Origin: Candidatus Poribacteria bacterium
GTDB taxonomy: Bacteria; Poribacteria; WGA-4E; WGA-3G
DNA length: 64,000 bases
NCBI GenBank assembly: GCA_012267415.1
Contig: JAAXGN010000094.1
Span: 46,552-110,551 of the forward strand
Direction of reading: 5' to 3'
Shown: one piece after another, positions 19,265 through 28,600 of the stretch
How the letters are laid out: each line of letters begins with the position of its first letter
Numbering within the stretch: the first letter of the stretch is position 1
Made by a program: the position numbers and the translations under genes
Notes under the pieces: model-generated
The model's database searches: none
What the model saw: the letters and a program-made list of their open reading frames with translations, nothing else
What the model was told of the DNA's origin: nothing

Positions 19265-20545
19265 CTAAAACCGATATGCACCAGACACGAAGAAGCGGTG
19301 TGTATTGCGTGTAGTCGTCAATTCGTTCCGATACTGCTGCCAGTTACCCCACATATATGCGACGTCAAATTTTACAGATTCTTCAAAAATCTTACCGACA
19401 CCGAATGTAAAGAAATCCCGCTCATTTTCAATTTCTGAATCAGCAAAAGGAATTTCGTCACGAAAATAACCCAGACGTAGATATGTATCGACCTCTGGGA
19501 TCAGGAATTCAGCACCTATCCTTGTTTGTATCGTTGTCGTATAATATTCCTCAAAGTAATCTACACCAATGTCCTCTGCAGGTGCGGGATCGTACCGCGT
19601 CTGCCGCCAGTCTGTCAACTGCACATCACCTGCCAACACTAACCGCTTTTCAAATAGTTTCAGCGCGATACCTGTCCCAATCTCAAAAGGTCTCTCAATG
19701 TCATAAGAATAAGCACCATTTTCTGGATCAGATAACTTCTCACCATCATCATACAAGACTGTCAAATATTGATGCCAAAATTCATCAACGGTTATTTCTG
19801 TTGGTGCGACTAAGGTTATACCGAGGTTGACGATTTCATCAAAGGTTGCCAGTATGCCAACCCTACCACCAACACCTGAGAAGTTTCGTTCAATCTCATC
19901 GTCAAATCTAAACCGTGATAATTGGTCATCTGCGTTCAGTGTATCTGTTGCTGTTGCAACCAAGTCATTTTGAATGTCGCCAGTCCAGTAGTCTATTGAA
20001 CCACCGATTAAAAAGTTTCTACTGACATATACACTGCCACCAAAACTCCAGATACCTATGCCACCCGAATTTATATTGCTTTCATTGACATATAGACCGC
20101 TGAAATCATTGCCTCTACTTGGGTCAACACCTTGGATCAGAGTCTGAAAGTCAAAGTTTTGAGGACGATTATATCCGAAAGCGATCGCAAGTCCACCCTG
20201 TTCCGTATAGAAAGGATATACAATCCCCACAGAATTGGGACGTACCCGGGAACGACTTGTACCGATTACCGTTTCATTGGTGAATGAACTGTCGGTAATT
20301 GCGGTGTTATGTGAAAAACTCGTGAAGAGTTCAAACTTCTGTATCTGTGCTATTCCCGCAGGATTCCAGTATAATGCGGTGAAGTCATCTGCGAGACCGA
20401 GAGATGCACCACCCATACCCATAGACCGTGCACCTATTCCAAATGTATTACCAACCACCAATTCCTCTGCTTGTCCTAAACACACACCCGTGATTAAACC
20501 GGTGAAAAGGATAGCGAGAAATAAGATATAAATAGATCGTTGCAT
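19265..20545 (-). CDS. Outer-membrane beta-barrel protein, PorV/FadL (UPF0164-like)
   Basis: 426 residues. A signal peptide (MQRSIYILFLAILFTGLITGVCLGQ) is followed by GIGARSMGMGGASLGLADDFTALYWNPAGI, the diagnostic start of the OmpP1/FadL-PorV family. The remainder alternates hydrophobic and polar residues as in beta strands and ends in phenylalanine (SGAYRF), typical of barrel proteins. Family members transport hydrophobic compounds or serve in type IX secretion; which applies cannot be told, and no other secretion gene is nearby. AAGGAG lies upstream of ATG 20545. Confidence 0.8.
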   Translation of the reverse strand: MQRSIYILFLAILFTGLITGVCLGQAEELVVGNTFGIGARSMGMGGASLGLADDFTALYWNPAGIAQIQKFELFTSFSHNTAITDSSFTNETVIGTSRSRVRPNSVGIVYPFYTEQGGLAIAFGYNRPQNFDFQTLIQGVDPSRGNDFSGLYVNESNINSGGIGIWSFGGSVYVSRNFLIGGSIDYWTGDIQNDLVATATDTLNADDQLSRFRFDDEIERNFSGVGGRVGILATFDEIVNLGITLVAPTEITVDEFWHQYLTVLYDDGEKLSDPENGAYSYDIERPFEIGTGIALKLFEKRLVLAGDVQLTDWRQTRYDPAPAEDIGVDYFEEYYTTTIQTRIGAEFLIPEVDTYLRLGYFRDEIPFADSEIENERDFFTFGVGKIFEESVKFDVAYMWGNWQQYRNELTTTRNTHRFFVSGAYRF

Positions 20546-20591
20546 TTTGTAGTTCTCCTTTGTTTTTTCTAAGTTTTCATTTTATCTATTT

Positions 20592-21155
20592 TCAGTTTTG
20601 AGAACGTCGCCTGAGTCTTTCAGAACGAGGGTTAGATGATGTTACACTCCGTGAAGCACGTGAACGCCGGTACTCAGATCGGCTGCTTTTTAAGGCCGCA
20701 CCTCTATTGTAGGTACTTCCACGGTAAGCGGGGTAATATGTTCTACCGTAATACCCGCCAGAGTAGTGATATGGGTAATAACCCCTATAATAACGGTAGT
20801 AGGGTGAATAATACCTATATCCATAACCGTAGTACCAGGGATGCGGGTGATAGTATGCATAGGGATAATGGGAATATGGATACGAGGCATAAGGAATCCA
20901 GTAAGACCTGTCGGTATGTCTATTGGCATATCCGTAGTGTGATTTTCGTCGTCCATAATAACCTTCAGATTCGTCAGTGTCTGTTTCCGCCTCTGAATGG
21001 GAATCGTGTTCTATACTCTCCTCAGTTTCCTTAGCATGTTGGATATGGTTTTTATTGACAGGCATGGGTTCAAAATAACCGAGTTTTGTATAACATCCAA
21101 TAATCGTTAGTACTGCAAAGAGTAAAAACAGAATCAATATAGGTTTTAAGTTCAT
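20592..21155 (-). CDS. Tyrosine-rich putative lipoprotein
   Basis: 187 residues, not assigned to a family. The N-terminal hydrophobic stretch ends in a lipobox (TIIGC, Cys21). An acidic/histidine segment follows (residues 40-65), then about 75 residues very rich in Tyr, Pro, His and Gly, and a basic Ser/Arg tail. The composition suggests an extended surface or periplasmic protein. AAGGAG lies upstream of ATG 21155. It lies 46 bp upstream of the barrel gene on the same strand, so the two may be cotranscribed. Confidence 0.65.
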   Translation of the reverse strand: MNLKPILILFLLFAVLTIIGCYTKLGYFEPMPVNKNHIQHAKETEESIEHDSHSEAETDTDESEGYYGRRKSHYGYANRHTDRSYWIPYASYPYSHYPYAYYHPHPWYYGYGYRYYSPYYRYYRGYYPYHYSGGYYGRTYYPAYRGSTYNRGAALKSSRSEYRRSRASRSVTSSNPRSERLRRRSQN

Positions 21156-21273
21156 TTCTCAATCTCCTTAAAAACGAAGGATACTGTTGAATATTTTAAC
21201 ACAATCAATTCTTGAATTTCCAAGTATTTTCATTTTACTTGTCTGCAGTATATGTATCTGCTAAACTGATATT

Positions 21274-22182
21274 ATGAGAGTATTCATTCAAATTAGTTAC
21301 GGTGTCATCGTTGCTTTTATCGTTTCAGTTGGTTGTATCTGGCATAGTGGAAGTTTCGGTGAAGCACGTCATACTATCAGCATCATCGGTGCAATTGCGA
21401 TTTTTGTTGCAGGTCTCTATCTTCTCAGAAGTCGTTGGATACGTTGGGGTAGTCGGCAGCTCTGGTTAAAATATCATCAACGGTTAGCGTCGATGGGTTT
21501 ATGTCTTGTACTGTTTCACTCTGCATTTCAACCGCTTACTTGGCATTCCTGGTTGACGTTTCTGCTTGCGTTGTCGAATTTAGGAACTGGTATAGCTGTC
21601 AGTCTTACTGCGAAGAAGACTCGTCAGACACTGCTCCGTTGTCATCTATTCCTTGCCCCTGTTTTGTTGATAAGTATCGTCTTTCACGGACAAGCCAAAC
21701 TTGACCATGATGCGTTCTTTCCGCTCACGGAAGTCCACGATATTCCCTGTGCAAAATGCCATTCATCTGATCCGTTACTGTTTCGTCTTGATTCAACGTC
21801 TGATCAGTCAGAAATGTTTACAGCGGGAACTATTCCAGAAGAGATTGCGTGGTGGTTCGAACAACACGATACCAAATTATCTCAATCAGCAAGCGTTTTT
21901 ACTAAAGATCAAGATAGAAGGTGGAAAATTAGGGACGTTGATAATCGCCGTGATTATCATATCAAGAAAGAAGATGATAAGATGGCATTCTATGCTGATA
22001 ACGCATATCGCAGTTACACATGTATTACCTGCCATGAACATAATACACCGGAGCTACAATTAGCACACGATTTGCATGGTGTGCCTGACTTTCATAGGTG
22101 TCTCGTGTGCCATCAAACGGAGATAGATGGTACTCGCTACGGCAGACAACGTGTGAATTGGGATTATGATCCAAATTGGTAG
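21274..22182 (+). CDS. Membrane-anchored triheme c-type cytochrome
   Basis: 302 residues. The first half has four or five transmembrane segments with histidines in or beside them (RHTIS, KYHQR, LFHSAF, RCHLF, FHGQ), like a b-type cytochrome or ferric-reductase membrane domain. The second half has three CxxCH haem-c motifs (CAKCH, CITCH, CLVCH). A membrane electron-transfer protein is likely; partner and acceptor are unknown. No biogenesis genes are close. It is divergent from the lipoprotein gene, and its last 19 bp overlap the convergent DprA-like gene. The SD is weak. Confidence 0.7.
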   Translation: MRVFIQISYGVIVAFIVSVGCIWHSGSFGEARHTISIIGAIAIFVAGLYLLRSRWIRWGSRQLWLKYHQRLASMGLCLVLFHSAFQPLTWHSWLTFLLALSNLGTGIAVSLTAKKTRQTLLRCHLFLAPVLLISIVFHGQAKLDHDAFFPLTEVHDIPCAKCHSSDPLLFRLDSTSDQSEMFTAGTIPEEIAWWFEQHDTKLSQSASVFTKDQDRRWKIRDVDNRRDYHIKKEDDKMAFYADNAYRSYTCITCHEHNTPELQLAHDLHGVPDFHRCLVCHQTEIDGTRYGRQRVNWDYDPNW

Positions 22183-22799
22183 CGTTGTGCTCCGAGTTGT
22201 AACAGTGGTTTGTTATATGATGAATCAAAGGTGTAAACGGGTTTTCCCCATTTCAATAGTGTCTGTGCAAATTCTAATGTTTTACTATCTTCTGCGGCAT
22301 GCGCTATCAATATCTTACTTGCTAATGCAGCGACAAAATGATTACGTTTACCTGCCATTGTGGCATTCTGATGAGGTGCCTGATGGAATATGGATAAGAT
22401 TAAGAGTCTATCTTGCGATAAGGATTCTTTCCATTCTGGCTTAATTCGCATATTTTCAATACTCCGCGCGGGACATATTATAATCGGTTGCGAACCGCGT
22501 AGAAGGACACGCAAGCATTCCTTTTCAATGGGTGAATGAAATCCTCCAATTGTTGGAACACTTTTATTTCTAAAATGGTGTGCTAAGTCGTGCGCGTTTA
22601 GGATTATCTCGCCGGGACATTTGCTGGAACAGAAGATTGCCCATAAATCTGTAGTTTCTGTTGTGTTTTGCGCATTTGGTAATAGTTCTATATTGCCACG
22701 CGTCCATATCGTTTCAGGTGAATCGTTTTTTAAGTATGTCTGTATATATGAGGGATAGTTTTTGTCTGTTTGGGTAATGCGTTGAATTCGTTGTGTCAC
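22164..22799 (-). CDS. DprA/Smf-like Rossmann-fold protein
   Basis: 211 residues. WTRGNIELLP, GGFHSPIEKECLRVLLRG, the IICPARSIE strand, RNHFVAALASKILIAHAAEDSKTLEFAQTLLKWGKPVYTF follow the order of the DprA Rossmann core (RG...GG-S-ID...G...RNRIIA-L...A...A...G). The DNA-binding N-terminal and winged-helix C-terminal parts of true DprA are missing, so it is a stand-alone core. Such proteins occur in both competence and defence settings; its place at the end of a methylase/helicase island favours defence. GTG start at 22799 with a weak SD, so the start is uncertain. Confidence 0.65.
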   Translation of the reverse strand: MTQRIQRITQTDKNYPSYIQTYLKNDSPETIWTRGNIELLPNAQNTTETTDLWAIFCSSKCPGEIILNAHDLAHHFRNKSVPTIGGFHSPIEKECLRVLLRGSQPIIICPARSIENMRIKPEWKESLSQDRLLILSIFHQAPHQNATMAGKRNHFVAALASKILIAHAAEDSKTLEFAQTLLKWGKPVYTFDSSYNKPLLQLGAQRYQFGS

Positions 22800-22843
22800 T
22801 TGTAAATGCTGATGGTATGTTGAGTTTGTACTTAAATGATGTG

Positions 22844-22891
22844 TTAATCAGTTACCTAATCAGTTACCTAATCAGTTACCTAATCGCTTAC
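22844..22891. repeat. 12-bp tandem repeat, four units
   Basis: Four 12-bp units, three CTAATCAGTTAC-like and one CTAATCGCTTAC. Unit length and sequence match the array at 22961, 69 bp away. Confidence 0.9.
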
Positions 22892-22960
22892 TTTTTGGAT
22901 AAATTGGTTTCTATTCTTCGTATTGCCAGCAAAAACGGCTATTTAGCACGTATTTCAAGG

Positions 22961-23032
22961 TAAATCGCTTACCTAATCGCTTAGTAAATCGCTTAGTAAA
23001 TCGCTTACCTAATCGCTTACCTAATCGCTTAC
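22961..23032. repeat. 12-bp tandem repeat, six units
   Basis: Six perfect-length units of [CT][TA]AATCGCTTA[CG]. The last (23021-23032) supplies codons VSD and the stop of the AlbA_2 gene; the other five lie beyond its stop in the same phase and would each read VSD-stop or LSD-leucine. Confidence 0.95.
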
Positions 23033-24400
23033 TTCGCGGATGTATTTAGTTCCTCTACCTTTTCCTATCACGGTTAATAAACCCTTATCTGTCAAATCTC
23101 TTAGTTCCACATAAGCGATTCCACGTGAGACATGGTTGATCTCTACATATTCCTTTGTTGCAATTTGCCCATTTTTTTCTGCATGAAACAATGCATTCTT
23201 TTGCCTATCGTTTAACTGTTCTGATATATCATCAATTTCTAATAAAGTAGTATCTTGGATCGGTGAATCAAAGATGACTTTGGTTTCAAGTGGGTGAAGT
23301 TCGTAACGCGGTTCTTTGTTTTCCGACTCCTTACATAATCTTTGCATCATTTTGATTCCAGAACCGTATCGTTCAACAAAACCAACATCGTACATCAATT
23401 GACTCAAAATAGGGTTTACCGGTCTGTGGATGGGTTTGTGTGGCCTAACGTCTTCTGGGAAACGTCCAGGATTAATAATCTCTATTCGGTTATCAAATAT
23501 GAAAACTCGCACATCAGCAGGTTCTTGATAATTGCGATGTATTAACCCGTTGATAATTGCTTCTCGTAGTGCCTCAAGCGGGTACTCAAACTTATCGTCT
23601 CGTTGAAAACTCTTTGAACCCCGAAGGCTGAGCAGTCGGATATTTCTTCTTATGAATTCCTCAGCAGCGTTTACGATTTCCCAGAGTGTTCCTGAACAAT
23701 CAAGTCGATCAATGACTGGATGGGTAACCGATGTTCCTTTGAATCTGACAACTCGCAACTGTGCATTTTGAAAGAATTTTTGAGGGTGTTTGGCAAAAAA
23801 GAGAATCCCCGCATGGGTGGGTGTTTCTTCTTCGCTAATACAGTTAATGTTTCTCAACAAGTCTGGTACGGTCATGTTTTGTGGTTGTGCTACGTTGCGA
23901 TTCGCTTCTCTACGGGTTAGGTACCATTGGATCTTTTGTTCATCTATATCGTGATTTTTTGCGCTAACGACTGAGAGTTGATCCCACGTTTGTCCAACAG
24001 ATTTAAGGTGCATCTGTGCAATCTCCTGTGGAGACATGACTCGGTTACTATTTCCGACTCTCTTGTAACATATCCCTTTAACAGAGACAGGTTTTATTTG
24101 CGACTCTGTAATTTGTACTAACAGAACTGATTTTCTCTCTATCTCAACCGGTTCAACTTCCATAATCACCCGCGGTTCAATGGCTTGAGAAATGCGGTTT
24201 GCAACATCTCTTAGTGTCTCTTTGCCAATAGTAATTCCAGTGATTACGCGATAATCAGAAACACCGATGAGAATGGCACCTCCACTGGTATTGGCAAATG
24301 CAGCAGCAGTTTCAATAGCTTCTTGATCGCGTCTTTCTTTAAATTCGACCTTGCTATTTTCCCCTTGCTCAATGAGTTGTCTGAGTTTTGCTGTTTCCAT
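23021..24400 (-). CDS. AlbA_2 / Schlafen-type ATP-binding putative transcriptional regulator
   Basis: 459 residues. The N-terminal AlbA_2 domain (about 10-130) has GENSKVEFKERRD and AFANTSGGAILIGVSD. The C-terminal half has YPLEALREAIINGLIHRNYQEPADVRVFIFDNRIEIINPGRFPEDV, typical of the RecG-like/HATPase_c_4 partner domain, and GFVERYGSGIKMM. A probable winged-helix end follows. Family members are annotated as DNA-binding regulators and occur in defence islands. It is the fourth gene after the methylase on the same strand, 18 bp after a small gene. Confidence 0.85.
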   Translation of the reverse strand: METAKLRQLIEQGENSKVEFKERRDQEAIETAAAFANTSGGAILIGVSDYRVITGITIGKETLRDVANRISQAIEPRVIMEVEPVEIERKSVLLVQITESQIKPVSVKGICYKRVGNSNRVMSPQEIAQMHLKSVGQTWDQLSVVSAKNHDIDEQKIQWYLTRREANRNVAQPQNMTVPDLLRNINCISEEETPTHAGILFFAKHPQKFFQNAQLRVVRFKGTSVTHPVIDRLDCSGTLWEIVNAAEEFIRRNIRLLSLRGSKSFQRDDKFEYPLEALREAIINGLIHRNYQEPADVRVFIFDNRIEIINPGRFPEDVRPHKPIHRPVNPILSQLMYDVGFVERYGSGIKMMQRLCKESENKEPRYELHPLETKVIFDSPIQDTTLLEIDDISEQLNDRQKNALFHAEKNGQIATKEYVEINHVSRGIAYVELRDLTDKGLLTVIGKGRGTKYIREVSD

Positions 24401-24418
24401 AGTGTTGATAAGTGCTAA

Positions 24419-24625
24419 TTAGTATTCTTCCCAAGGGTTTTCTACTGGCATCGGTTTACTTGGTTCTTCATATATCAGCTTAACCCGTATTGTCCCCGAT
24501 TCACGTGGTGGTGGAATGTCTATGACAGCATCTACGTTAAGGATTTCTTCTTCGTGGTATGTTGGGAAGATGAAACGTGAATTCTGTTTTTCTTTAGTTG
24601 TGTTTGTGGGTTTTGGTGTTTTCAT
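24419..24625 (-). CDS. Small unrecognised protein, paralogue B
   Basis: 68 residues, no family recognised. It shares most positions with the product at 25171: MKTPxxTNTT at the start, FPTYxEExILNxD, PPPRxSGxIRVxLIY and ENxWEE at the end. The proline-rich loop and short beta segment suggest a small adaptor- or antitoxin-sized protein. The context is between a DUF2188-like gene and AlbA_2. GGAG lies upstream of ATG 24625. Confidence 0.7.
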   Translation of the reverse strand: MKTPKPTNTTKEKQNSRFIFPTYHEEEILNVDAVIDIPPPRESGTIRVKLIYEEPSKPMPVENPWEEY

Positions 24626-24742
24626 GATATGTTGGTTGCTCCATTGCGGACAATTTTAACAGAAGCCAAGATTAGTATCGTTTACTTCCCGAACAGATCA
24701 ACTTCCTATTCTACCAAATTACAAGAACGTGAAAACGATTAT

Positions 24743-25045
24743 CTATTCAGAGTTTTGGCTGTGATTTCGTTGCGTATTACCGTTTTTATGGCAGACAACC
24801 AATTCAGTTTTCTGATTTCTGCTAACTTGCTGTCCATACGCCACAGCATCCTTTTTGGTGTCAAAGTGTTTCAATGCTCTCAGCGCATTGCCGCGTACTA
24901 CATCCCACCCTCCTTCCGGATTGGCAACTACATAATGTTCTTTTTCAGTTCGACCGTAAACAACGGCTTCTACTGAACGTCTAACCTCAACTCTTGAGAG
25001 TTTCCCACGTTTCGGAGTGCTTCTGATAGTTCTTTTTCTTTCCAT
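24743..25045 (-). CDS. DUF2188-like small protein
   Basis: About 100 residues. After a basic N-terminus it reads HYVVANPEGGWDVVRGNALRALKHFDTKKDAVAYGQQVSRNQKTELVVC, matching the pattern of DUF2188 (VVPNPEGGWDVKRE...ASKHFDTKKEAI...). The function of that family is unknown to me. ATG 25045 is taken; a GTG three codons earlier is possible. The SD is weak (TAAGTGG). Confidence 0.7.
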   Translation of the reverse strand: MERKRTIRSTPKRGKLSRVEVRRSVEAVVYGRTEKEHYVVANPEGGWDVVRGNALRALKHFDTKKDAVAYGQQVSRNQKTELVVCHKNGNTQRNHSQNSE

Positions 25046-25170
25046 TGTAACCACTTACTTTAATCTTAATTCAATAACTTAACCCAAGTTGTCATCTTTG
25101 TAGCACAATCTGTTAGATTGTGGCGTTGATGTACTCTAACAAATAATAGGTGGCAACTATTGTCAATTGC

Positions 25171-25374
25171 CTATTCTTCCCAAAAATTTTCAATAGGAAA
25201 CGGTTTACTGCGTCCTTTGTATATCAACCTAACCCGAATTATTCCTGATCGGCGCGGTGGAGGCGGCGTTATGGCAACATCCCAGTTGAGGATGTCTTCC
25301 TCATCGTAAGTTGGGAAGGCGAGACGTTGTGTCTGTTTATCGTTAGTTGTGTTTGTGCGTTGTGGTGTTTTCAT
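25171..25374 (-). CDS. Small unrecognised protein, paralogue A
   Basis: 67 residues, a close paralogue of the 24419 product with the same MKTPxxTNTT start and WEE end. ATG 25374 is chosen because AAAGGAG lies 11 bases upstream. The duplication flanks the DUF2188-like gene on both sides. No function is proposed. Confidence 0.7.
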   Translation of the reverse strand: MKTPQRTNTTNDKQTQRLAFPTYDEEDILNWDVAITPPPPRRSGIIRVRLIYKGRSKPFPIENFWEE

Positions 25375-25475
25375 GATATTTTGTTCTCCTTTACATAACA
25401 ATTTTAACAGGAATCGGTGATTTGTGCAACGATTTATCGGACCTGGGAATGTGTAAAATTGCTGTCATTCTTTTT

Positions 25476-25654
25476 GTCTGAATCGCGGATTACGCGCCAG
25501 TTACATAAATTGGCACAGATTACGCGGATTTTTGAGTCTTCACATGCTAAATCCCGCTTCAATCCAGAAACGCAAACTTTTGATGGGATGCTTGGAGAAC
25601 CAGACTCGATAATCCGCGCAATCCGCGTCATCCGCGATAATCCGCGATTCAGAC
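25476..25654. repeat. Inverted repeat with AATCCGCG units
   Basis: The 17-bp arm GTCTGAATCGCGGATTA (25476-25492) is perfectly inverted at 25638-25654. Between and inside the arms AATCCGCG-type words recur several times. It occupies the 312-bp gap between the methylase stop and the small gene. A related decayed stretch (AATCCTG words and GTTCAGAC) lies at 61679-61727. Confidence 0.75.
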
Positions 25655-25686
25655 AGATATGTGCCAGAAACTTCACACACCCAACA

Positions 25687-28600
25687 TCAATTCCCCAAAC
25701 CCATACGATACTTGATGTCGTAGTTGATGATAAAGTCTAATTCCTCGTCTGTGAAACCGTAGTGTTGTTTAAGTACACGGTCAATTTTGTCCAAAATACT
25801 TTTACTTTTACGTGGATATGTTGCTTGAATTGTAAGTTCGCCTTGTGGTATCATTCGGGAATTGTTATCAATGTCTGTCATTAGTTCCTCTGCAATAGCA
25901 GCCAACTGAGTAATGTGCTGTTCTTCTGTAAGGTCAAACCGAGTCATCTCTATTTCCCGCTTATTTAAGTTTCGGCAATCCGAATGAATTGTAATAAGCC
26001 ATGAAAATAAAGACGAATTTAAGAAACCTAAGATTGCATTAGCAGTTTCTTCGCTTGCAAACCATATTTCCTTTAGTTCTGATGGATTCCGCCTATTGCC
26101 TGACTGATCATAAATCAATGGAACAAAATTAAGAATTTGGACAAAATGACTTAGTTTTCTTGTGTAATATACGGGAGAATGTCTTGCTAACACGGAGTGT
26201 TGTGCAAATACTAAAGTTGTTCTGTGAAATTTATCGAGTATTGACTTTTCGATGTTGTTTCCAAGTTTTGAAATGCTAAATTGAGTGCCAATTTCAGTAG
26301 ATTCAACAAATGCCAAGTTTTGAAATAATATGTCACGTTCTTGTGGTCTCCATTTGTTGTACTTTGTAGAGAAAATTCGACGCTTCTTTACACCTTTATT
26401 TAGCAAAATTATTGAAAGTCGACTGTGGGGTAAACCTTTAAATAGGTTTCCTGGATTGTCACCGTAACTGCTTATTATTAACTCACCTGCTGCGATCAAC
26501 ATATTCCGTAATATGGCATAACCATCTGTGCAAACAGATGCAGCTGGAACTATAAACCCGATATGTCCACTAGTTGATAGCTTAACTGTAAATTCCCAGA
26601 CCATTGCGTATAAATTCCCACACTTCTCTGTCTCATATCCAATTACATTGTAATCCTTCTTTACCTCCTTATACTCAACATAAGGTGGATTCCCAATAAT
26701 CACATCAAAACCACCTTCTTGAAGAATCCCATAAAATGCAATAAACCAGTGGAACGGGTTGTGTGTTTTTTTCCATTCTTCATATTTTGGTTCATCGTTT
26801 TTGTCTATTGCGTATAAAAAAGCAAGGTATTCGTTGAGTTCATCTTCCAATGCCTCAAGAGCATCTTGTAATACCAGTTTGTCTGCAAGTGTAATTTCTC
26901 CTCCTATTTGCGTTTGCTGATCTTGAAATAATTCGTACCGTGCTTTTATATCCTCTGCTTTATCTTTAATCCGTGTCAATGTATCATCATAGTGGGAGGA
27001 AAGTCTCTCAATCACTGCTTTCTCTACTTCATCATAAGTGGCAAACCCGATAAGGGTATTGCCTGCTTGAATGTTAAAGTCAATATCTGGCAGCGGTTCA
27101 ATATCCTTAACATCCTCAATCTGTGCAACCATCTTGAGGAAGAGTCGCAACTTGCAAATCTCAATCGCCTCGTCCATTATGTCTACACCGTAGAGGTTGT
27201 GGATAATGATAGATTTGAGAATGAAATACTTGCGGTTTGGGTGTTCTGCGATACTGTCAAGCGTTCTACGGAAGTCGTTATATTTGCGGGATGGTAGCGA
27301 TTCGGCCATCTTGAGATGGGCTCCTACCTCGTCGACGAAAACCTGCATGCGATCAAGACATGCCTCGTAAAGTGGTTCAAGGATGTTCAACGCGGCAAAG
27401 AGGAACGCACCAGAACCACAGGTCGGGTCAAGTACTGTCACTTCGGTGATGGCTTTCCAGAAGGCACGGAGGAGCTCCGGTCCTTCACAGTTTTCAATTA
27501 CATCCTGTGCAAATTGTCGGATATTGAGGTTATAGGTTATCAGGTCATTGATGTCGTTTACTTCTCCATCTGCAAGTTTGGCGCGGACGGTTTCATAACG
27601 TTGCCGACGCGCTACCACTTCTCGCCAGATTTCAGTCGGTAAGGCATAATCTTCTGGTGCAAGTGTGTTCCAATCTGTCCGTTGAGAGACATTGTCAATG
27701 CCGACAGCAATATTCTCAGGGAACGGGATACCAACACCTTTTTTGACTGCATCGTAGATATAGCGGTCCGGGTCTTCTTGTAGGAGTTTCCAAACGGAGG
27801 CGTCACCTTCAAAAGCGATCTTACACGATTTTCGTGCTGCATCAAAGAGAAAGGGAATGATGGTGTTTTTGCTGATGTATTCTGTGATGTCCTCTTTGGT
27901 GTAGTATGCACCCATCTGTTTCTGGTTGATGTATTTTTCAAAGATATAACCGAGTACATCTGGGTTAATTTCGTTATCGTTTTTGAGGGGACGATCATCA
28001 AGGTGCCACTGGTATTGTTCAAAGAAGGTAAAAAGTTTCTCAAATGCTGTGTCAGGGATTTCAATGTTCTCTCCGTGGAGTGTCTCGATTTCGTGTTTTT
28101 GGAATATGCCACCGTTGAGGTAAGGGACTGTACCGAGTATGTCTGAAATGTCATCATCTCTTTCGTTTTCAGGTTTTGCAAATCCTTCAAAAAAGAGTGG
28201 ACATAGGAATTCTTTGTAATATAGGTCCGTGTCGTTCTCTCGCGTTTCTCTTAGCTTCGTTTGCAGGTAGTTTATATCACCATTCAGGAAACCTTTCTTT
28301 TGAATGAAGTAGATGAACATGAGGCGATTGAGCATCACCGAGACGTACCACTTTTGCATCTCTTCATCGGGAATACCGTTGAGGAAACCGAGGAAGGCAT
28401 CGTGTTCTTTCTTGAAACGGTCATAGAACTTTTTGGTAACCTTTTCAGCGTAAAATGCAGTTCCGACGCGTTCAATCACACCAAAGAGCGTAATTTCTTC
28501 TTCTTCATCTAAACTAATGGCAATGTTTTGTAGTTTTTGGATCAGAGAATCACCGGACTGCCAAGTTTCGTAGCAGTGTTCGCGGCATGCGTCCGGTTTC

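Noticed and set aside
22961..23032. The 12-bp arrays as a CRISPR or phage attachment site
   Set aside because: Units are contiguous with no spacers, 12 bp long, and no integrase or cas gene is near.
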